Positions 9,420 through 16,871 of a DNA stretch of 64,000 nt are shown here, piece after piece. The stretch spans positions 62,001 to 126,000 of the forward strand of contig JADJPL010000016.1 of assembly GCA_016713275.1 (NCBI GenBank). Reading direction: 5' to 3'. Each line of letters opens with the position of its first letter. Within the stretch, counting starts at the first letter, position 1. Under the pieces are notes generated by a model that saw nothing but the letters and a program-made list of their open reading frames with translations, searched no databases and was not told where the DNA came from. Made by a program: the position numbers and the translations under genes. This DNA is from Haliscomenobacter sp. Lineage in GTDB: Bacteria; Bacteroidota; Bacteroidia; Chitinophagales; Saprospiraceae.

Positions 9420-10284
9420 ATGGCAAAAAGAACAATTGCAACAAAAAGTGAGAACAATAACCCGACTGTCCTTGTAGTCGGACGTGAATATTTTAAAGAA
9501 GAGCTTGGCAAAAGAATAGTCATTGGAGAGGAAATTCATAACAGACAAATTCAGACAAATAGACAATTTGAACAAGCAAGACAGGACTACTATGATTGGA
9601 ATGATTTCAATTCCGAATTCTTGAAACAGTCTTTTAACAATCCTAATAATGAATACAAAAGCAGTTATGACAATGTAAATCAGAAATTCATTTACGTTTC
9701 CCAATCACCAGCTGAAGAATTACAAGAATTTATTGAAGACGTAAAAAATAAAGTAAACAATTTACGACAACTTGTGGCTAAGACATCGCTTATAAAAAAC
9801 AGAAATAAATGAGCCTATAATTACAAAGACATCCTCTGCTTCAATTAATAAAGTATTTATTGTTCACGGTCATAACAATGAGGTGAAAGTTAATGTTGCG
9901 AGGACGGTAGAAAAGCTCGGACTTGAGGCAATAATTTTACATGAGCAAGCCAACTCTGGAAAAACAATTATTGAAAAGTTTGAAGAACATTCTGAAGTTG
10001 CTTTTGCAATTGTTTTGTTAACTGATGACGATTTCGGCAAAAGCAAAAAAGCTGACAATTTGAATAATAGAGCAAGACAAAATGTAATTCTTGAATTGGG
10101 CTATTCCATTGGTAAACTGTCAAGGAATAAAGTTTGCCCTCTATATGTTCCTGGAGTTGAGTTACCCAGTGACCTACATGGACTTCTATACATTGAACTT
10201 GATGCAGAAGAAAGTTGGAAGTTTAAGTTGGCAAAAGAATTAAAGGCATCCGGTCTTGACGTGGACGTAAATAAAATCCTATAG
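9420..10284 (+). CDS. TIR-like nucleotide-binding protein, one frameshift (cassette 4)
   Basis: About 288 residues in two frames. The N-terminal part (9420-9800) is charged and mainly helical with no known domain. The C-terminal part is a TIR-like domain of the predicted nucleotide-binding type (PF10137 family as I recall it): KVFIVHGHNNEVK, LGLEAIILHEQANSGKTIIE, VAFAIVLLTDDD, RARQNVILELGY, CPLYVPGVELPSDLHGLLYI. Frames join if the A6 run near 9795 is A7, which gives ...SLIKKTEINEPIITK. Such domains occur in bacterial conflict systems and may act on NAD-type nucleotides or bind nucleotide signals; neither is shown here. The next gene starts one base after its stop, so the two form a module. 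Confidence 0.75.
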
Positions 10285-10285
10285 T

Positions 10286-10678
10286 ATGTTAAACGAAATA
10301 ATTGAAGGTCTTAGTAATATTCTAGGTCCAATCGCAACAGCGACAAAAGAGCGTTCTCAAATGAAAGACGAAGCATTAAGAGCAATTAGTCATGCTCGCA
10401 ATGAAACGTATCTTTACTATAGAGATATCGAGCACGGACATTTACCAAATAGAGACAAAGAGGCTATGCTTGTTAAATACTGGTCTGCCGCAGCAATTAG
10501 CCTTAGACACTTCGACCAAAGACTTGCAAATATTTGTGATAACAAGGCTGAATATTGGGTAAATCCTGATAATTATAATTCAGCGGATATAGAAAATCTT
10601 GGTATCGGTTTGGACAGTGTTAGACAAGCATATCGTAAAATGCTTAAGCCTGACTACAAATCTTTTGGAAGAAGATAA
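10286..10678 (+). CDS. unknown protein, partner of the TIR-like gene (cassette 4)
   Basis: A 130-residue soluble, helix-rich protein that I do not recognise. The N terminus has a short hydrophobic helix (MLNEIIEGLSNILGPIATAT), followed by charged helices with an aromatic patch (ARNETYLYYRDIEHGHL, KYWSAAAISLRHFDQRLANI). It starts one base after the TIR-like gene and ends just before attC-like site 4, so the two are inherited as one two-gene cassette. Tight coupling to a TIR-like effector suggests a regulator, inhibitor or sensor, but the sequence gives no direct proof. Confidence 0.7.
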   Translation: MLNEIIEGLSNILGPIATATKERSQMKDEALRAISHARNETYLYYRDIEHGHLPNRDKEAMLVKYWSAAAISLRHFDQRLANICDNKAEYWVNPDNYNSADIENLGIGLDSVRQAYRKMLKPDYKSFGRR

Positions 10679-10682
10679 ACTG

Positions 10683-10814
10683 TCCCTAACACGGGTTTTG
10701 CGTTAGATGGCGGACAGTGCGAATAGAAACATTTGAGCAATTAAAAAACGTTGGTGCTGGCAGACAGTTTTCGGTTTCAAAAGCCCACCAACGCAAAGCC
10801 CGAAACCGTTAGGC
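10683..10814 (+). repeat. attC-like site 4 (long form)
   Basis: 132 bp, longer than sites 1-3. Left core TCCCTAAC (10683-10690) matches the complement of its cassette start (TTAGGCAC at 9395) except at one position. Right core is GTTAGGC (10808-10814). Arms CACGGGTTTTGCGTT / AACGCAAAGCCCGAAA and CGTTGGTG / CCACCAACG give an extended hairpin with a large middle. Confidence 0.7.
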
Positions 10815-10827
10815 GAAATTTAAAAAG

Positions 10828-11668
10828 ATGAATTTAATGAATTCTATATTTGTCATTGAATCTTTAGAAAATGAAAGAAAGACAGGAAAAGAGCTTCATG
10901 ATGATATTATACATAAGTTTAATGTTTTTAATGGAGAATTTTATACTTTTTATAGACCTGTTGCAAGTAGAAAAGAATTCTTAGATGTTTTGAAGAGATT
11001 GTGGATTTAACATATAAAAAAGCAATATAAACCTATAATTCATATCAAGCACATGGTTGGATAAATGAAAAGGATAGTGATAGTGGATTTAAAAAATTGA
11101 GCCAAGTGGTGATTATGTTTCTTGGAAAGAGATTGAAGGATTTATTAGATTGATAAACATTAGGTTGAAAAACACTTTATTTATTACATTAGGAATATGC
11201 TTTGGAGCAAGATTACAATTGACATTAGATCCATCGAAACCAGCTTCATTCTTTGAAATGATTACTCCTTTTGGAAAAATATCAAATACTGAAATTATTG
11301 AGGGATATACAAATTTTTATCAAGCTTTACTTTTCAAAAATCAATTGATTGAAGCGGTTAAATTGATTAAAAAAAATGATAAGTTTAAATTTTATGGTTC
11401 GGCAAATTTATACGAAGATTATATTGCTGAAACTCAAATTCTATTTAAACCTGAGACATTTGAAAAAAATAAAAAGTTAGCTTTGAATAAAATTGACAAT
11501 GAAATTAAAACTAAAGATATTTCTTTTGAAGAATATAAAGAACTAATCAAAAAAAGACTCATTTTAGAAAAAGATCGTTTTTTAATGATAGACATCTACC
11601 CGAGTAATCGAGAAAGATTTGTTAAAATAAATCAAATGTTACAAATGATAATTGAAAAATTCGCATAA
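10828..11668 (+). CDS. possible caspase/CHAT-like protein, several frameshifts (cassette 5)
   Basis: Frames joined across 10985-11120 give about 275 residues: MNSIFVIESLENERKTGKEL, later IVDLTYKK, PIIHI.AHGWINEKDSDSGF, then DYVSWKEIEGFIRLINIRLK and TLFITLGICFGARL. A His-Gly dyad after a hydrophobic strand, followed about 60 residues later by a strand ending in Cys, is the arrangement of caspase and CHAT peptidases. The rest (to 11668) is charged and helical. Two to four single-base corrections are needed, all within 130 bases. The family assignment rests on motif spacing only; an unrelated protein is possible. The stop codon overlaps the left core of the attC site, which a group II intron interrupts. 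Confidence 0.45.
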
Positions 11669-12024
11669 TCGAGTAGGGAGAGGTGAGCCATAGCGCTCAC
11701 CCCAGCCCTCTCACACCACCGTGCGTACGGACCTCGTACACGGCGGTTCATGAAACAACGCTCTTTTGGCGAACATGGTGGTAATAGTCCTTGAAGGAGA
11801 GGTATCCCCGCTGTTTGAGGCGTTCTTCCGTCACGGTCATGCCCATAACCGGGCTGCATGATAATCGCCAGCCGCCTTTGCCCGACCAGGCGAATTTCAT
11901 GGCCCCCAGCGCCCTTGCCGCTTGCTATTGGGCTTCGGCGGCTTGCCCATAGGGGACTTTCTTTCACCCTCCAGAAATATTCGGTATCTTTATACCGGAT
12001 CGGATACCCATGCCGGGCGCGCAC
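11669..12024 (-). mobile_element. decayed group II intron, internally deleted
   Basis: On the minus strand the 5' end reads GTGCGCGCCCGGCATGGG with a downstream GGAGGGTGAAAG, as in bacterial group II introns. The 3' end has a domain V-like GAACCGCCGTGTACGAGG, a GGTGAGC/GCTCACC stem and the terminal CCCTACTCGAT. Between them only the tail of a maturase frame remains (TVTEERLKQRGYLSFKDYY). At 356 bp it lacks most of the ~1.9 kb of an intact element. It is antisense to the cassette genes and splits the attC core: left part ...TTCGCATAA before it, CATGCATGG after it. Confidence 0.75.
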
Positions 12025-12105
12025 CATGCATGGTCGCCAATGCCGCCGAAGCCCAACGCTCAAAGCCAACGCAGGGCGGCACAGCGTCCATGATCACGTT
12101 CTCGG
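12025..12105 (+). repeat. attC-like site 5, split by the group II intron
   Basis: The right part has arms TGCCGCCGAAGCCC / GGGCGGCA around TCAAAGCCAACGC and ends in GTTCTCGG (12098-12105). Its left core lies on the other side of the intron: TTCGCATAA at 11660-11668. That complements the start of cassette 5 (TTAGGCGAAA at 10809) at 8 or 9 of 10 positions. Joining the two halves restores a normal site. Confidence 0.7.
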
Positions 12106-12159
12106 AAACCCAAAAGATCCTAAAAAATATAAGTAGTAATTAAGTTAAAAATTAATGGC

Positions 12160-13384
12160 ATGGAGAAATCAGCGGTCGAAGAGATAAAAGGTTAATTTCC
12201 TATGGTAAAACCGAGGAGGCAATTCAGAAAGTAATCTCTTTTGCGGAAAATACAACATTAATTAACGAGGCTTTACAATTATCAAGCAGGTATAAAAAAG
12301 AAAAATTTAATATAATAAACGGCTTAACTTCTCAAAAAGACAATACCGAAATCAATAGTATTTCATTTTCAGTCCTAAATCTGGTTGATGAATTGTTTTT
12401 ATCAATAAAACAGACCAATCCAAATTTAACCACACCCTGGAGTATCAGATAATTGATACAAATAGAGATAGAGACGATGCTTTTGAGGCAGTCATTGGTT
12501 TAAAGATTGATAAATATCAAATTACAGAATATATTCATTCGGGCGGATTCGGTTCAGTTTACAAGGCAAAGCATACGCATTTAGGCCACACCTACGCTGT
12601 AAAGATATCACATGAAATTGAAGAAGGTTTTGATTTTTTAGATGAAATAATTTCACTTGGAGTAACAGGATTACAACTTTTAAACCACCCTTACATCGTA
12701 AAAACATATGATGTCGGAGAAGTTGTAATAAATTCCTCAAAGTGTTTTTATATAGTTATGGAGTTTATTGACGGAGGAACTTTAAATAACATAACAAAAA
12801 CAGGTCTGCAAAAAGCAGATGTTTGGAATAGAATAGATATATTTAAAAAAGTTTGTTTGGCGATGCATTATTCTCATAATCTGAAATATACCAACAAACT
12901 TGGGTTTCAAGTAACGGGTCTGATGCACGGAGATATAAAACCGGCAAATATCCTTTTAACCAAAAATAACGAACCTAAAATAATGGATTTTATGTTCGTT
13001 GATATGTCCAAATTAGTAGAAATAAAAATCAAATTGCCAAAAACAATAGAAACCTTGGATTGCAATACCGCAGCATTTGGGACAGTCGGATATATGCCTT
13101 TTGAGCAAAGAATTAATGGATTTGTAACAGAACGGACAGATATTTATGCTTTGGGGATTCTATTATTTGAAATACTTTGCCCTAATAAATTTAGCGAATG
13201 CAAGTTTAATACATCTGCACAAATACATTCTTTTCTACTTGAATATTGTAAACATATTCCAAGTTTTATAAGTAAAATAATATTCAAAGCGACAAAAGAA
13301 AATGAATACGAGAGATATGCGACGGTCAATGAAATGAGTAACGAAATAGAAAAGAATAGCAAATGGTATCATAAGTTTTTTTAA
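12160..13384 (+). CDS. protein kinase with effector-associated-type N-terminal domain, two frameshifts (cassette 6)
   Basis: About 408 codons in three frame segments. Residues ~1-95 (VEEIKRLISYGKTEEAIQKV, LINEALQLSSRYKKEKF, SFSVLNLVDELF) match the helical pattern I know from effector-associated domains (EAD11-like) of bacterial conflict systems. The rest is a Ser/Thr-type kinase: GGFGSVYKA glycine loop, AVKIS lysine, IVMEFIDGGTL hinge, HGDIKPANILL catalytic loop, then IMDFMFVD where the usual DFG glycine is Met, and GTVGYMPFEQ activation segment. Breaks near 12195 (A-run) and 12430 (AAATTT) look like base losses. The start ATG at 12160 is chosen because the N-terminal domain begins there. The Met in place of the DFG glycine may affect magnesium-loop flexibility. 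Confidence 0.75.
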
Positions 13385-13461
13385 TTTGCCCAAAAAGAGG
13401 AAAAAAGTCAAAAATACGGAGGGATATCAAAGACGATACCACTCAAAAAGATAAAATACAA
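13385..13461. other. spacer between kinase gene and intron fragment
   Basis: AT-rich 77 bases with no gene. The left attC core of cassette 6, expected as the complement of TTCTCGG, is not present and was probably lost with the 3' part of the intron. Confidence 0.4.
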
Positions 13462-13562
13462 CTTGCTAATGGGCTTCGGCAACTTGCCCATTGGGGACTT
13501 TCACCCTCCAGAAATATTTCGGTATCTTTATACCGGATCGGATGCCCATGCCGGGCGCCCAC
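13462..13562 (-). mobile_element. 5' fragment of a second group II intron
   Basis: On the minus strand it starts GTGGGCGCCCGGCATGGG and continues GGTATAAAGATACCGAAATA and GGAGGGTGAAAGTCCC. It is closely similar to the first ~100 nt of the intron at 11669-12024, with small differences (a 4-base indel and several substitutions). The match stops at AGCAAG; the rest of the intron is absent. It lies antisense just after the expected left core of attC site 6. Confidence 0.7.
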
Positions 13563-13597
13563 ATGGCGTAGCCGACAATGCTCCTAACGTCGCACTG
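13563..13597 (+). repeat. attC-like site 6, right part only
   Basis: Short arm ATGGCGTAGCCG followed by ACAATGCTCCTAACGTCGCAC. The right core is probably GTTCGCAC with one T lost. Support is weaker than for sites 1-5, but it sits exactly between the intron fragment and the next cassette. Confidence 0.45.
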
Positions 13598-13627
13598 CGG
13601 CTACAATAACAAAACAAGAAGAAAAAT

Positions 13628-14998
13628 ATGATTGAAATTAATTCTACTCAGTTTTCTCCTGACTTAATGCAGGAAATTAAAAATCTTCAGGATGAAATTG
13701 AAGGATTCAGGGAACACCCACTGGATGAAATTGCCGTTGAAAAATTGCGAGCGCATTTTAGAACACACCATATTTACCATAGTTCTGGCATTGAAGGCAA
13801 CCGGCTTACACTTCAGGAGACATTATTGGTGCTGAAGGAAGGAATTGATATTTCAGGAAAGCCCCTTAAGGATAGCATTGAAGTTAAAAACCTTGGTTTA
13901 GCGTTCGATTTCCTTTTTGAACTTGTAAATGAAGATGACGAAATAACAGAGAACTATTTAAAACAAATTCATAGTTTAATCATCGGCGATGATCAAACTA
14001 AAAGCCCTGGAGACTATCGGAATATTGGGGTAACTATTACAGGGTCTGACCATAAACCACCAGAACCTTTTGAGGTTCCAATACGCATGCGGGAGTTATT
14101 CGATTGGATTAAAGCCAACGAAAATGAAAATCCTATTGTTTTAGGGGCAGTTGCTCATCATGAAATGGTGAAAATTCATCCATTTAAAGATGGTAATGGT
14201 AGGACTGCCAGGTTGCTTTTAAATCTAATTTTATTAAAAAAAGGATTTCCGATTTGCAACATAAAAAGGAATGAAAGGTCTGATTACTATACCGCACTAA
14301 GTTTGGCAGATCAAGGTGAATATGAGCCAATCATTGAAGTCGTCACAAAAAATTGCACTGAATTATTTTCTGAATACATAAGAATACGAGATGAATCGAA
14401 CAGGCTTAAAGACTGGGCGAAAAGAATCGGAGTAAAGGATACACAACAAAGATTGGCAAAACATAAAGCGGAATATGAACTGTGGTTAAACAAAGTCAAT
14501 CAGATAAAACTTGAATTTAAACAAGTTGCATCCGTAATAGACGAAAATATCGAAACCTATTATGTAAGTTTTTATGAATATCCTCCTATTACTTTTGAGA
14601 AATATCAGCAAATTAAAGAAAAAGGGCTAGCAGCAGGAACAAACTTTTTCTCTATAAGATTCCATAATAATGACACAAATAGAATTGTTACTACCTTGAT
14701 GTTCAGATTTTTTCGGTCAAATAATAAATACCCGCTAACTCCTAATGTAATCCCCTTGGAGCTAAATTATTTTGATGAAGATACAAAGGATTTCAGATTT
14801 ATTGGACATTCAGATTTTTCTGAATCAATATCGTTGCGATCCTTTTACATATCAAATGATGGGAAGATAATTGTTAGATATGCGAATTGCGATAAGCAAC
14901 ATCCAAATTGGGAGAAAGATCATGAAAATGAAAACCTTGATCAGGTTGTACAAACCTTCTTTGAAAACATTTTCGAATCAGTGCTTGGAATAAAATAA
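13628..14998 (+). CDS. Fic-family protein (cassette 7)
   Basis: Intact 456-residue Fic protein. The catalytic motif HPFKDGNGRTARLL begins at His184 and is complete (HPFx[D/E]GNGRxxR), so AMP transfer, or transfer of another phosphate-linked group, to a protein hydroxyl is expected. An N-terminal SSGIEGN at 52-58 is the (S/T)xxxE(G/N) inhibitory helix, which makes this a class II, self-restrained Fic enzyme. Residues 31-110 form the Fic N-terminal domain (HSSGIEGNRLTLQETLLVLK). The C-terminal ~200 residues (from 260) are an extra domain that I do not recognise, with many aromatic strands. It is the only clearly unbroken large gene in the array and the sole gene of its cassette. Confidence 0.88.
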   Translation: MIEINSTQFSPDLMQEIKNLQDEIEGFREHPLDEIAVEKLRAHFRTHHIYHSSGIEGNRLTLQETLLVLKEGIDISGKPLKDSIEVKNLGLAFDFLFELVNEDDEITENYLKQIHSLIIGDDQTKSPGDYRNIGVTITGSDHKPPEPFEVPIRMRELFDWIKANENENPIVLGAVAHHEMVKIHPFKDGNGRTARLLLNLILLKKGFPICNIKRNERSDYYTALSLADQGEYEPIIEVVTKNCTELFSEYIRIRDESNRLKDWAKRIGVKDTQQRLAKHKAEYELWLNKVNQIKLEFKQVASVIDENIETYYVSFYEYPPITFEKYQQIKEKGLAAGTNFFSIRFHNNDTNRIVTTLMFRFFRSNNKYPLTPNVIPLELNYFDEDTKDFRFIGHSDFSESISLRSFYISNDGKIIVRYANCDKQHPNWEKDHENENLDQVVQTFFENIFESVLGIK

Positions 14999-15001
14999 CT
15001 G

Positions 15002-15070
15002 TAGCGAACTCTGCGTAGTCTCACATAGCCGGCTAAGCGCAGCCGCATAGCCCACGCCCCCGTTAGCAGG
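15002..15070 (+). repeat. attC-like site 7 (short form)
   Basis: Left core TAGCGAAC (15002-15009) and right core GTTAGCAGG (15062-15070). Arms TGCG / CGCA and GCCGGCTAAGCGCAGCCGC form a smaller hairpin of a different body type from sites 1-3. The left core pairs with the GTTCGC-like start of cassette 7 if one T is restored there. Confidence 0.6.
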
Positions 15071-15105
15071 CACTCGAAAAAAATCAAATGAAATTAACGA
15101 AAAAA

Positions 15106-15482
15106 ATGAACTCATTTAAAACAATTCACTTTCGCCTTATCTAATTGTTGACCACGCTCAAAAGCTGGTTGGCTTGTTGACTGCAATTTTTAGCGCTAAA
15201 ACATTAAGGAGATTTGACCATGATAATGGAAAAATTGCTCACATTGAATTGCAATTAGATGATTCGGTGATCATGATTAGCGATAGTACAGAAAGCTATG
15301 AAGCCAATAAGACTATGCTTCATGTATACGTGCCTGACGTTTTCAAAACTTTTGACAACGCCATCGAGAATGGTTGTGTGATAATTGAAAAACCCACAAA
15401 AAAGGAAGGAGACCCGGACACAAGGGGCGCTTTTTTTGATTTTGCGGGAAATTATTGGGCAGTAAGCACGCAAAAAAAATGA
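15106..15482 (+). CDS. VOC (glyoxalase/PhnB-like) family protein, frameshift near start (cassette 8)
   Basis: About 125 residues. The start MNSFKTIH is in one frame and SPYLIVDHAQKLVGLLTAIF in another; they join by one base near 15135. The body (KIAHIELQLDDSVIMISDST, MLHVYVPDVFKTFDNAIENG, GDPDTRGAFFDFAGNYWAVS) is a typical PhnB-like VOC fold used in small-molecule chemistry or antibiotic binding. The glutamate/histidine metal set of true glyoxalase I is not obvious, so the reaction is unknown. It is followed six bases later by the RpoA-CTD-like gene, suggesting one transcript within the cassette. Confidence 0.7.
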
Positions 15483-15488
15483 CACAAA

Positions 15489-15791
15489 ATGGAGACAAAA
15501 AAGATGTTGAAAACTTGTAAAAAAGGACACCAATTTTATAAAAGTTCAGACTGTCCGACTTGTCCAATTTGTGAAGAAGAACGAAAGCCAAAAGACAATT
15601 TTCTATCATTACTCGTAGCACCGGCAAGACGTGCATTGGAAAATAATGGAATAATGACTTTGGAGCAACTCTCAAAATACACAGAAAAAGAAATTCTAGG
15701 CCTTCATGGTGTGGGGAAAACCACCATTCCTAAACTGCAAAAGTTATTATCCGAAAAAGAATTGAGCTTTAAAAGAGGAGATCTACACTGA
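15489..15791 (+). CDS. small zinc-ribbon protein with RNA polymerase alpha C-terminal-like domain
   Basis: A 100-residue protein. Residues 10-29 hold a zinc ribbon (CKKGHQFYKSSDCPTCPICE), and residues ~40-95 a helix-hairpin-helix domain like the alpha C-terminal domain of RNA polymerase (LLVAPARRALENNGIMTLEQ, KEILGLHGVGKTTIPKLQKL). Related stand-alone proteins are common in Bacteroidota, with no proven role; DNA or protein binding is the likely activity. The start ATG lies 6 bp after the VOC stop. About 215 bases of AT-rich sequence without a recognisable gene follow. Confidence 0.75.
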   Translation: METKKMLKTCKKGHQFYKSSDCPTCPICEEERKPKDNFLSLLVAPARRALENNGIMTLEQLSKYTEKEILGLHGVGKTTIPKLQKLLSEKELSFKRGDLH

Positions 15792-16008
15792 CAATTGAAA
15801 TATTTCTATAGGACGAAATAATTGCCTTTTCAGAATGAAAAATAATAAAAAAATAGTTTTAGAATTTATAAACGCTACAAACCCCCTTGCCACTTCAAAC
15901 TCCCCCACATTTTCTCTTTGAAAAAAAATTGCGAAACCAAATAATGGGCAAAGTTGTTTCAATGGGGGCCAACAATCTTTCTGAATTAATGAACAAAATC
16001 AAATAATA

Positions 16009-16422
16009 ATGAACACAACAAAAATCACGGTTCAGGCTGTTGTTTCGGCTGACAAACTGAAAGTTTGGAACTATTACACAGCGCCTGAACACATAACCAA
16101 ATGGAACTTTGCTGACCCAAGTTGGCATTGTCCGTCAGCATCTAACGATTTAAGAATTGGCGGACGATATATTGCAAGAATGGAAGCGAAAGACGGAAGT
16201 TTTGGTTTTGACTTTGATGCGGTTTATACAGATATTCATCGCGGCGAAAACTTCACTTATGAATTTGGCGGACGTTTTGCAACTGTTGAATTTAATGCGC
16301 AAAATGGAACGACGGAAGTTATCGTAACCTTTGACCCAGAGAGTGAACACCCAATTGATATGCAACGCAATGGATGGCAAGCAATTCTCAATAACTTTAA
16401 ACATTACACGGAGAACAATTGA
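16009..16422 (+). CDS. SRPBCC/AHSA1-like protein (START-type fold)
   Basis: A 137-residue single-domain protein of the SRPBCC (activator of Hsp90 ATPase 1-like) family. The family pattern is visible in order: TKITVQAVVSADKLKVWNYY, PEHITKWNFADPSWHCPSA, DLRIGGRYIARMEAKDG, FGFDFDAVYTDI, EVIVTFDPE and GWQAILNNFKHYTE. Such proteins bind small hydrophobic ligands in a helix-grip cavity; the ligand is unknown. Length and ends are normal. It lies in the last cassette and is followed directly by a palindromic MITE-like element and then an attC-like core. Confidence 0.85.
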   Translation: MNTTKITVQAVVSADKLKVWNYYTAPEHITKWNFADPSWHCPSASNDLRIGGRYIARMEAKDGSFGFDFDAVYTDIHRGENFTYEFGGRFATVEFNAQNGTTEVIVTFDPESEHPIDMQRNGWQAILNNFKHYTENN

Positions 16423-16431
16423 AAGAAGAAC

Positions 16432-16523
16432 CACACTACTGGACATTTTGGAAAATAGACCTTCCTGGTTTCGGAAACCTGGAAGGTCTGGGCGCCAGGA
16501 AAACGAAAATGTCCAGTAGTGTG
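16432..16523. repeat. palindromic MITE-like element, copy A
   Basis: 92 bp with terminal inverted repeats CACACTACTGGACATTTT... and ...AAAATGTCCAGTAGTGTG, and an inner palindrome GACCTTCC…GGAAGGTC. Same family as the copies at 22906, 35521, 36568 and 49049. It is inserted between the SRPBCC gene and the attC core inside the last cassette. Confidence 0.85.
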
Positions 16524-16537
16524 AAGAAGAACAACCT

Positions 16538-16730
16538 GGCGCTAACACAGGTTTGCGTCATGGGGGGGGTGACGTGCATACTTGAAGCTTTGCAGTTCTA
16601 TTCTGGTTCAGTGCAGGCCGGCAGTTTTGTACTCCGACACCCGCCCGAAAAGGCTTGCTGTCCATGCCGCCGAACAACAAGCCCGCAAACCCAAGGCACG
16701 GCGGCACGGCCGAAAGCCAAGCGGGCATTG
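16538..16730 (+). repeat. attC-like site 8, composite and degenerate
   Basis: Left core GGCGCTAAC (16538-16546) followed by an ACACAGGTTTGCGTCATGG stretch like long site 4. A second body at 16651-16730 is close to site 3 (GGCTTGCTGTCCATGCCGCC, arm ACGGCGGCACGG). The right core is lost (AAGCGGGC instead of GTTRRRY). This looks like the decayed distal end of the array. Confidence 0.55.
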
Positions 16731-16871
16731 AAAAGCGATCTCATAAAAATACAAACAGAACCAGAAAACAGAGTACAAAAAACGAATCGAAAAAAACGAA
16801 CCACTAATTTCGTATTGGCAATAGTGGGGCCTAAAGTTGGAACATTTACCTTTTAGCCGCAATAAAGCAAC

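Noticed and set aside
11632..12136. 145-codon minus-strand ORF and small plus-strand ORFs
   Set aside because: They cross the ends of the group II intron remnant; only the maturase tail inside is meaningful.
4363..16730. CRISPR array from the repeated hairpin units
   Set aside because: Repeats are ~90 bp, diverged and separated by whole genes of variable length, not short equal spacers; no cas genes.
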